A DNA stretch of 50,655 bases, taken from positions 1 to 50,655 of the forward strand of contig CAXYVG010000018.1 of NCBI GenBank assembly GCA_964292325.1, written 5' to 3'. This stretch comes from CTSoil-075 sp964292325. Lineage in GTDB: Bacteria > Bacillota > Negativicutes > DSM-13327. The position numbers were made by a program, and so were the translations under genes. Positions 43,678 to 49,942 of the stretch are shown here, piece by piece. Position 1 is the stretch's first letter. Each line of letters starts with the position of its first letter. Below the pieces are notes generated by a model. It searched no databases and had not been told where the DNA came from. It saw only the letters and a list, made by a program, of their open reading frames with translations.

Positions 43678-44931
43678 ATGAATTATTTGTCGGAATTAAC
43701 AAAAAAAGGCAAACGTGCGAGGCAAGCTGCGAGAAAACTTGCCACTTTATCGACTACTATTAAGAATCAGGCACTTGTCAGCATGGCGGATGCTCTAGAA
43801 AAAGAGTATGCAAGCATCTTGACTGCGAATGCAATTGATATAGAAAATGGTAGTGCTAAGGGTTTAGCGGAAGCCTTACTTGATCGTTTACGGCTAACGG
43901 AGAGGCGAATTTGTGATATGGCTGAAGGTCTGAGGCAAATTGCTAAGTTACCTGATCCGATTGGTGAGGTGCTTAGTGCAGTGAGGCGTCCTAATGGACT
44001 AGAAATTAGCAAGATTCGTGTACCCTTAGGTGTCATTGGTATTATTTATGAATCGCGCCCCAATGTGACAGTGGATGCTACAGGACTTTGTTTAAAAGCT
44101 GGCAATGCAGTCATACTACGTGGTGGATCAGAAGCGATCCATTCCAATATTGCCATAATCAAAGTCATTGCAAGTGCGGCATATCAGGCAGGTATTCCCG
44201 CTGGAGCTCTTGAACTAATCGAAACGACAGATAGGCAAGCGGTAAATGCTATGCTAAAGCTAAATGAATATCTTGATGTGATCATTCCTCGGGGTGGTGC
44301 AGGACTGATTAAAACAGTGGTAGAAAATAGTACAGTACCAGTAATTGAAACTGGTACTGGAATTTGTCACACTTTTATTGATGAATCAGCCGATCTAGAT
44401 ATGGCGCAGGCGATTGCCTTCAATGCCAAAGTTTCTAGACCTGGTACTTGTAATACCATGGAAACACTACTGGTGCATCAAAAAGTGGCGGAGAGATTTT
44501 TACCTGCTATGCTACAATCCTATGAGAAGGCTGGTGTAGAGCTACGAGGTTGCCCTGAAACAATGAAGTATCATCAGGCAGTGAAACCAGCTAGTGAAGA
44601 AGATTGGGCTACTGAGTATTTAGATTTTATCTTATCCATCAAAGTGGTAGAAAATCTTGATGAGGCTCTTGAACATATTAATCAGTATAGTACTCGTCAT
44701 TCAGAAGCGATTGTTACTATCAATAAAGAGAATGCTATGCGTTTTCAAAGTGAAGTGGATGCAGCGGCAGTGTATGTCAATGCTTCTACTCGCTTTACAG
44801 ATGGCTTTGAATTTGGTTTTGGTGCCGAAATTGGTATTAGTACCCAGAAAATTCATGCGCGTGGACCGATGGGATTGGCAGAACTCACGAGTATCAAATA
44901 TCTAATTGCTGGTAATGGTCAGGTACGGTAA
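43678..44931 (+). CDS. proA: Gamma-glutamyl phosphate reductase
   Basis: Second proline-synthesis enzyme, 417 aa, an aldehyde dehydrogenase fold with catalytic cysteine in KVSRPGTCNTMETLL and the block GVIGIIYESRPNV. ATG 43678 follows AAGGAGAG. A perfect TATAAT at 43599-43604 suggests its own promoter, although the -35 is poor. It is separated from proB by lctP, the SPOCS gene and the ferritin-like gene, all on the other strand, so the two proline genes are not one operon here. A strong terminator follows. Confidence 0.97.
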   Translation: MNYLSELTKKGKRARQAARKLATLSTTIKNQALVSMADALEKEYASILTANAIDIENGSAKGLAEALLDRLRLTERRICDMAEGLRQIAKLPDPIGEVLSAVRRPNGLEISKIRVPLGVIGIIYESRPNVTVDATGLCLKAGNAVILRGGSEAIHSNIAIIKVIASAAYQAGIPAGALELIETTDRQAVNAMLKLNEYLDVIIPRGGAGLIKTVVENSTVPVIETGTGICHTFIDESADLDMAQAIAFNAKVSRPGTCNTMETLLVHQKVAERFLPAMLQSYEKAGVELRGCPETMKYHQAVKPASEEDWATEYLDFILSIKVVENLDEALEHINQYSTRHSEAIVTINKENAMRFQSEVDAAAVYVNASTRFTDGFEFGFGAEIGISTQKIHARGPMGLAELTSIKYLIAGNGQVR

Positions 44932-44946
44932 TAGAGCGTGAAATAA

Positions 44947-44990
44947 GAAGTTCCTAATCAGTATCATACTGATTAGGAACTTCTTTGCTT
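44947..44990 (+). terminator. Terminator after proA
   Basis: GAAGTTCCTAATCAGTAT (44947-44964) is the exact reverse complement of 44966-44983. In practice the loop will be a few bases wider. The T-rich sequence TTCTTTGCTTTG follows. Confidence 0.88.
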
Positions 44991-45061
44991 TGTTGTCTTA
45001 TTTTTGAGGTTTAAATAAGGTTATGTAACATATATTTCGCACTTAGAAAATATCGTTAACC

Positions 45062-45175
45062 TTAATAGTACCCCGATGTGTTTTCATTTTCGAAGAATAT
45101 AAATAGCAAAATGATAATTACGATGATTAAAAACGGATTATGATTGACATGTCCACCACTATAACCGCAACCCAT
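45062..45175 (-). CDS. YjcZ-like small sporulation protein (37 aa)
   Basis: A short minus-strand gene starting at ATG 45175, behind AAAGGAGG at the correct distance, and ending with TAA at 45064-45062. The peptide starts MGCGYSGGHVNHNPF, continues with a hydrophobic helix (LIIVIIILLFIFF) and ends ENENTSGYY. A Gly/Tyr-rich start followed by one membrane helix is the form of the YjcZ family of sporulation peptides. The stop codon lies within an 8-bp inverted repeat (45016-45023/45057-45064). Confidence 0.6.
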   Translation of the reverse strand: MGCGYSGGHVNHNPFLIIVIIILLFIFFENENTSGYY

Positions 45176-45267
45176 TTGAATACCTCCTTTATCGATAAAT
45201 AGTAAGAGTGAATTTACTTCAGCTTATGATAAAGGTATTATTTTGCTACTGTCTTTTAAAAATTAAT

Positions 45268-45376
45268 GCTCTTTTATATGAAAAATAAAAGAGCGATGTC
45301 GAATGATTCAACAAAGAAAACGAAAAGGAGCTATCTCAAAATGAAGATTCATAGAGAGATAGCTCCCTTTCGTTTT
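45268..45376. terminator. Pair of hairpins between the YjcZ-like and Cys-rich genes
   Basis: GCTCTTTTAT/ATAAAAGAGC (about 45268-45294) forms one hairpin. AGGAGCTATCTC (45326-45337) with GAGATAGCTCCCT (45356-45368), flanked by ACGAAA/TTTCGT, forms the other. T-rich sequence lies on both sides, so the second is a likely bidirectional terminator for the Cys-rich gene on the minus strand. I see no gene in 45176-45412. Confidence 0.75.
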
Positions 45377-45412
45377 AGGTAAGAATTAGACTCTATTTAT
45401 TTTGAGAAATGG

Positions 45413-45688
45413 TTACCAGTCTTTTTCACCATTGCATTTGCAATCGCTTTTTTTATCGTTGCAGAAAATGTTGATAATACAAGGAGCATTATTTTTCTTA
45501 CAATCGCTCATGCTCTCATGTTTTATTTCGTTGCAAAAAATATTAATGGTACAGTTGCCAGTATTTTTTTTGTCATCTTCCATGCAGTCCGGTTTTTTGT
45601 CGCCACAAAAAATATTGATAATGCACTTGTTATTCTTCTTCTTTTCATCCCAACCATTAGTTTGGTTGTCTCGAGTATCTTCTTCCAA
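45413..45688 (-). CDS. Cys-rich protein with three INIFC repeats (probable spore coat component)
   Basis: A 91-aa, Lys/Asp/Asn-rich acidic and basic protein with no recognised domain. Three copies of a motif of about 27 residues each contain Cys-(I/T)-INIFC: CIINIFCGDKK, CTINIFCNEIK, CIINIFCNDKK. It starts at TTG 45688, 8 nt after AAAGGAGG, and a sigma-K-like promoter lies at 45716-45742. The opposite-strand frame here (45402-45695) is an antisense shadow. Short beta strands ending in Cys separated by charged loops suggest cross-linking in a spore layer. No function is assigned. Confidence 0.7.
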   Translation of the reverse strand: MEEDTRDNQTNGWDEKKKNNKCIINIFCGDKKPDCMEDDKKNTGNCTINIFCNEIKHESMSDCKKNNAPCIINIFCNDKKSDCKCNGEKDW

Positions 45689-45715
45689 TTCATAAACCTC
45701 CTTTATATTCTACTT

Positions 45716-45742
45716 TATTCTATGTAGCATAAAACATAGTGT
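45716..45742 (-). promoter_or_regulatory. Sigma-K-like promoter of the INIFC-repeat gene
   Basis: On the minus strand AC (45742-45741), 16 nt, CATAGAATA (45724-45716), matching AC-N16/17-CATAnnnTA. The start codon is 28 nt downstream, with the ribosome site immediately after the expected start point. Confidence 0.45.
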
Positions 45743-45825
45743 TACAAGTGTATGGAACCAATCACCTTACGTTACTTTGATGAATATTATGTATTAATCA
45801 AAAAGTAGATAAAGGAGGAAAAAAT

Positions 45826-46230
45826 ATGAAGTTCCCCAAAGGCAAAGGATTCGATCTTGCAACTGGCGTCGTCGTAACGGTAGTTCTTGCTAAGGCTATT
45901 CATGATGAACTCGTAACCTTGACCGGAACATTTCTAGGTGACACAGAAGAACGAAATCATCACAGGAAAATCGATGATTTTCATGAATTTATTCTGATTC
46001 AATTAACATGTCCTTTTTGTGAGAAAGGCGGACCTGAAATTCCCGAGGGTACGTTTGTGGCAATCAATATAGAGCAAATTCTATTTGCTATTCCTGGCAA
46101 GAAGTGCCACGATGACAAATGGTGCGATAAGTGCCATGAAAAAAAACAAGAGAATAAGTGTCAAGATAAGCAGCATATCATCAATATTAGTTGCGACCGC
46201 GATGATGATGCGTGCGATGACAAATCATAA
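45826..46230 (+). CDS. Hypothetical Cys-rich protein, possibly with Sm/DUF2642-like barrel
   Basis: A 134-aa protein, not assigned to a family. Residues about 28-92 alternate short beta-type segments (DELVTLTGTFLG, EFILIQLTCPFCE, GTFVAINIEQILFAIPG) in the order expected of a small Sm-like or DUF2642-type barrel found in some spore proteins; this is only a visual guess. The C-terminal 45 residues are Cys/Asp/Lys-rich and include HIINISCD, which resembles the INIFC motif of the divergently oriented gene at 45413. ATG 45826 follows AAAGGAGG. Both genes probably belong to one spore-surface group. Confidence 0.6.
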   Translation: MKFPKGKGFDLATGVVVTVVLAKAIHDELVTLTGTFLGDTEERNHHRKIDDFHEFILIQLTCPFCEKGGPEIPEGTFVAINIEQILFAIPGKKCHDDKWCDKCHEKKQENKCQDKQHIINISCDRDDDACDDKS

Positions 46231-46547
46231 CATATCTAATTTCCACTTTCAAAAATATGTATTTGCTATTCAAATTCAAGAAGCTCTCGTATGGGATGAC
46301 TAGCTATATGCAAAACGAGTTGGGGTGAGATAAATAATCCACGATGTCCTAATAATGGTTAATTAGTATGAATGAAAGCTCAGGATTACCAGGTGGTAAT
46401 CCTGAGCTTTCATTATTAGGGTGATAAAAAAAGACTTGGCTTTCACCAAAAGCCTTCTTATTACATATATTAGAATACATATTTGACTAAAGTCTTATTT
46501 ACAGGCTAAGCAATCAGTGAACATACATAAGGGGGCGTTGGCAAAAT
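46231..46547 (+). other. 317-nt intergenic region with hairpins and a promoter
   Basis: No gene is seen. ATGAAAGCTCAGGATTACC (46372-46390) and its exact complement (46395-46413) form a 19-bp stem with a 4-nt loop; no long T-run follows. A second small hairpin, GGCTTT/AAAGCC, lies at 46438-46454 and is followed by a T-run on the minus strand. The sigma-K-like promoter of the next gene is at 46445-46472. Confidence 0.75.
46445..46472 (+). promoter_or_regulatory. Sigma-K-like promoter of the coiled-coil/gmd/fcl genes
   Basis: AC (46445-46446), 17 nt, CATATATTA (46464-46472) fits AC-N16/17-CATAnnnTA. The start codon of the coiled-coil gene is 75 nt downstream. Confidence 0.45.
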
Positions 46548-47786
46548 ATGAATAACCAGGATGATACTTCAGGCAAATCGCTCGATATAAATCAACTTCA
46601 ATGGGCACTGCGCCATGGTCAAAAAATTGATGGCTTGGAGAACATAGTGCTATCCAATCAGCCGGTTATGCTACCAGATAATCATATGGACAATAATATG
46701 AGAAGCACTAGTAGCGCTGAGAATATTTCTGTACATAACAGCGTTGTTGAAGAACAATTTGATAAACTTAGGCAATCATTGAACCTGGAAATCGTATCAT
46801 TGAAGAGTGAATTTGCGAATGTAGTGCAAGACACTATTGTAGAAGAGCAAATTGATAAGTTGGCGCAATCAATGAATCAGGAAATTATATCACTAAAGAG
46901 TGAACTCGCAGTTGTAGCGCAAGGCGCAACTGTAGAAGAGCAAATTAATAAGCTTGGACAGTCACTGAATCAGGAAATTATATCATTGAAGAGTGAATTT
47001 GGAATTGTAGCGCAAGGCGCGACTGTTGAAGAGCTGATTGATAAACTTGGGCAATCTGTGAATCAAGAAATCATATCACTGAAGAGTGAACTGGCGATTG
47101 TAGGGCAAGACATGGTTGGAGAGGAGCAGCTTGATAAATTAACGAAATCGATTAACCAAGAAATTTTATCACTTCGGAATGAATTTGCAATGTTTGTTCA
47201 AGCTCAATTACAACAGGAAAAGGCATGGAAGATAGCAGAACTAGAATGGAAAACGATTCTGGAAGAACGCGAAACCAAGTTGCAAGGCGATATATGGGAA
47301 ATGCAGGAGCGTATTTTGGCAGATTTAGAAGAGCGTTTTCACCACATCGATGAAAAGCTGCAGCAACAGGAGGGGATGATCAAGCAAGAAACAGCGCTAC
47401 TAACAGCTCAATTGACTGAAATTGGGCAATCTCAGGGTAGTAAAGAAGAGATTGCAATAAATGAGTGGCAGAAGAAACTAGAAGAAAGACAAGGACAGTT
47501 AATAGAAGATTTGGGCTATATGCAGTATGTTTTAGAAGAAATGGCAACCCGCCCACAACATGTAGAAGCGCAACAAAAATTACGAGAAAAATTTGTTATT
47601 CGTGAAATAGCAACGTTAAAAGAAGAAGTGGCATCTGCATGTCGAGCATGGAACTCTAGAGACAAAGACTGTACCAGAAAAAATGCTGAGCAAGAGAGCA
47701 ATGATAGTGAGCAGCAACAACTACATATAGCTAGTGAAGACGAAACACGAATGTATCGAAAGAAAAAGAAACGAAGGAGTTATTAG
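46548..47786 (+). CDS. Coiled-coil protein with five 31-residue tandem repeats
   Basis: A 412-aa, Glu/Gln-rich protein without signal peptide or membrane segment. Residues 67-221 consist of five tandem 31-residue units, each with the pattern (V/G)EEQxDKLxQSxNQEI followed by SLKSE(F/L)AxVxQ; the DNA repeats run 46746-47210. The remainder (about 222-380) is continuous heptad-type coiled coil, and the tail is basic (YRKKKKRRSY). I do not recognise a family. ATG 46548 follows AAGGGGGCG. gmd starts 20 bp after its stop, so the three genes likely form an operon under the sigma-K-like promoter. A structural role in the spore coat or exosporium is an inference. Confidence 0.75.
   Translation: MNNQDDTSGKSLDINQLQWALRHGQKIDGLENIVLSNQPVMLPDNHMDNNMRSTSSAENISVHNSVVEEQFDKLRQSLNLEIVSLKSEFANVVQDTIVEEQIDKLAQSMNQEIISLKSELAVVAQGATVEEQINKLGQSLNQEIISLKSEFGIVAQGATVEELIDKLGQSVNQEIISLKSELAIVGQDMVGEEQLDKLTKSINQEILSLRNEFAMFVQAQLQQEKAWKIAELEWKTILEERETKLQGDIWEMQERILADLEERFHHIDEKLQQQEGMIKQETALLTAQLTEIGQSQGSKEEIAINEWQKKLEERQGQLIEDLGYMQYVLEEMATRPQHVEAQQKLREKFVIREIATLKEEVASACRAWNSRDKDCTRKNAEQESNDSEQQQLHIASEDETRMYRKKKKRRSY
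46746..47210 (+). repeat. Five tandem 93-bp coding repeats
   Basis: Units start at 46746, 46839, 46932, 47025 and 47118, each 93 bp. Units 2-4 are closest to one another and the outer ones are more diverged, which suggests expansion from the middle. Confidence 0.85.
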
Positions 47787-47806
47787 TGGGAGGAGGATGC
47801 TGAAAA

Positions 47807-48901
47807 ATGACAAAAGTGGCATTGATTACGGGGATAACGGGCCAGGACGGGGCATACTTAGCTGAATTTTTATTGAAAAAAGGTTATAACGTTCATGGGA
47901 TAAAACGTCGTAGTTCACTCATTAATACAGCCCGTATTAATCATCTGTATCAAGACTTTCATGAACAGCATGTGAATTTTTTTCTGCACTATGGTGATAT
48001 GACAGACGCAACGAATTTAATTCGGATTATCCAAGAAGTACAGCCAGATGAAATCTATAATTTGGCTGCCCAAAGTCATGTCCAGGTTTCCTTTGATACT
48101 CCTGAATATACTGCCAATGCGGATGCACTAGGAACTCTCAGGATATTAGAGGCTTTGCGTATATTAGATAGGACCGCAACAACTAAATTTTATCAAGCAT
48201 CAACTAGTGAATTGTATGGAAAGGTACAAGAAATACCCCAAAAGGAAACGACCCCTTTTTATCCTCGTAGCCCATATGCTGCTGCAAAACTGTATGCGTA
48301 CTGGATTGTCGTTAATTACCGAGAAGCCTATAATATGTTTGCCTGCAATGGGATTTTGTTTAATCATGAGTCGCCCATTCGAGGAGAGACCTTTGTCACT
48401 CGTAAAATTACCAGAGCAGTAGCACAGCATCAATTAGGGGTAGGGAATACCTTATATTTAGGAAATTTGGATGCCAAACGGGATTGGGGTTTTGCTGGTG
48501 ATTATGTCAAGGCCATGTGGCTCATGCTTCAGCAGGAAAAAGCAGAGGATTATGTTATTGCTACTGGTGAGACTCACTCTGTAAGGGAATTTGTAGAGTT
48601 GGCGTTCAAAAATATTGGAGTTCCTATTGAGTGGCAGGGCATTGGCATAGCTGAAAAGGGGAGAAATGCTGCCACAGGGAAGATTCTGATAGAGGTTGAT
48701 CCTAGGTATTTTAGACCAACAGAGGTTGATTTTTTGCTGGGAGATCCGACGAAGGCTCGGGGCAATTTAGAGTGGCAGTCAGAAATTACCTTTGCTGAGC
48801 TAGTCAATATGATGGTAACGGAAGATATTAAACTTGTCGAACGTGATCTTTTATGCAAAAATCACGGTTTTGACAGCCCATCAGGAGATGGATTCCTATG
48901 A
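47807..48901 (+). CDS. gmd: GDP-mannose 4,6-dehydratase
   Basis: NADP-dependent short-chain dehydrogenase that converts GDP-mannose to GDP-4-keto-6-deoxymannose. The 364-aa protein has the nucleotide-binding start TGITGQDGAYLAEFLL and the catalytic Tyr-x3-Lys in SPYAAAKLYAYW, with the typical FNHESPIRGETFVTRKI block. ATG 47807 follows GGGAGGAGG. It overlaps fcl by 4 nt. Its product feeds the next enzyme to give GDP-L-fucose. Confidence 0.97.
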   Translation: MTKVALITGITGQDGAYLAEFLLKKGYNVHGIKRRSSLINTARINHLYQDFHEQHVNFFLHYGDMTDATNLIRIIQEVQPDEIYNLAAQSHVQVSFDTPEYTANADALGTLRILEALRILDRTATTKFYQASTSELYGKVQEIPQKETTPFYPRSPYAAAKLYAYWIVVNYREAYNMFACNGILFNHESPIRGETFVTRKITRAVAQHQLGVGNTLYLGNLDAKRDWGFAGDYVKAMWLMLQQEKAEDYVIATGETHSVREFVELAFKNIGVPIEWQGIGIAEKGRNAATGKILIEVDPRYFRPTEVDFLLGDPTKARGNLEWQSEITFAELVNMMVTEDIKLVERDLLCKNHGFDSPSGDGFL

Positions 48902-49833
48902 ATCGAAAAGCGAAGATCTATGTTGCTGGACATAGTGGGTTGGTCGGCTCAGCGATCATGCGTAAACTAGCAGACAATTCATATGAAGATATCATATACC
49001 GTACTAGTTCAGAACTGGATTTACGGGATCAAGACGCTGTTCATCAGTTTTTTGCTACGCAGCAGCCAGAATATGTATTTCTAGCTGCTGCAAAAGTCGG
49101 CGGAATATTAGAAAACAATACGTATCCTGCTGATTTTATTTATGAAAATATTATGATGCAAACGAATATAATTCATGCTGCTTATATATATGGAGTGAAG
49201 AAACTATTATTCTTAGGCAGTTCATGTATTTATCCCCGCTTGGCTCCTCAGCCGATAAAAGAAGAGTATTTATTGACAGGTGAACTGGAACCGACCAATG
49301 ATGCCTATGCAATTGCTAAAATAGCTGGGATAAAGATGTGCCAGGCGTATAACAGGCAATATAAAACTAACTTCATATCCGTGATGCCAACAAATTTGTA
49401 TGGACCTAATGATAATTTTGATAAAGCATCCTCACATGTATTGCCAGCCCTTATTCGGAAGTTTCATGAAGCGAAAGTAAAAGACCTAGAGAGGGTTGAA
49501 ATATGGGGTACCGGTACACCACGCCGAGAATTTTTGCATGTGGATGATCTAGCCGATGCTTGTTTGTTTATGATGAATGAGTATGAAGGGAGTCAACTTC
49601 TCAATATAGGAGTTGGCAAAGATGTTTCCATTGCAGAATTGGCTATTTTAATTGCTAAGATTGTGGGATATTCAGGTGCGATCGTATACAATTCAGATAT
49701 GCCTGATGGAACTCCTCGAAAACTACTTGATGTATCAAAAATAGAAAAATTAGGTTGGCGAGCTAAGATAGCGCTTGAAGATGGGATTCGTAGTACTTAT
49801 GAGTGGTATTTAAAAAAAGTAGAGAATGATTGA
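48898..49833 (+). CDS. fcl: GDP-L-fucose synthase (epimerase/reductase)
   Basis: A 311-aa SDR enzyme that epimerises and reduces the Gmd product to GDP-L-fucose. The GHSGLVGSAI dinucleotide-binding loop is near the N-terminus, the catalytic Tyr-x3-Lys is in YAIAKIAG, and the conserved GSSCIYPRLAPQPIKEE and NLYGPNDNF blocks are present. Start ATG overlaps the gmd stop. The stop codon TGA (49831-49833) lies inside the 23-bp stem that follows. No glycosyltransferase follows in the window; the sugar could decorate surface proteins such as the collagen-like protein next door. Confidence 0.96.
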   Translation: MNRKAKIYVAGHSGLVGSAIMRKLADNSYEDIIYRTSSELDLRDQDAVHQFFATQQPEYVFLAAAKVGGILENNTYPADFIYENIMMQTNIIHAAYIYGVKKLLFLGSSCIYPRLAPQPIKEEYLLTGELEPTNDAYAIAKIAGIKMCQAYNRQYKTNFISVMPTNLYGPNDNFDKASSHVLPALIRKFHEAKVKDLERVEIWGTGTPRREFLHVDDLADACLFMMNEYEGSQLLNIGVGKDVSIAELAILIAKIVGYSGAIVYNSDMPDGTPRKLLDVSKIEKLGWRAKIALEDGIRSTYEWYLKKVEND

Positions 49834-49877
49834 TAGTAATGAGCCCCTCGCATAGCGAGGGGCTCATTACTATCAAT
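49829..49877. terminator. Perfect 23-bp stem-loop between fcl and the collagen-like gene
   Basis: Bases 49829-49851 are the exact reverse complement of 49855-49877 with a 3-nt loop; the core is GAGCCCCTCGC. It begins inside the fcl stop region and probably acts as a bidirectional terminator for the converging genes. A T-rich stretch (ATATTTTT) follows about ten bases later on the plus strand. Confidence 0.8.
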
Positions 49878-49942
49878 TCTGTGATATATTTTTAAGAAAC
49901 TTTCATTTTATGCAGCATACGTAGAAAATAGTTTTTTCTTCA

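Noticed and set aside
45190..45260. Sigma-K promoter for the YjcZ-like gene
   Set aside because: CATAAGCTG lacks the final A, and no AC lies 16-17 nt upstream.
45402..45695. Plus-strand 97-aa frame over the INIFC gene
   Set aside because: It has no ribosome site, and its Phe/Ser-rich translation is the antisense of a Cys-repeat gene that has a good Shine-Dalgarno and promoter.
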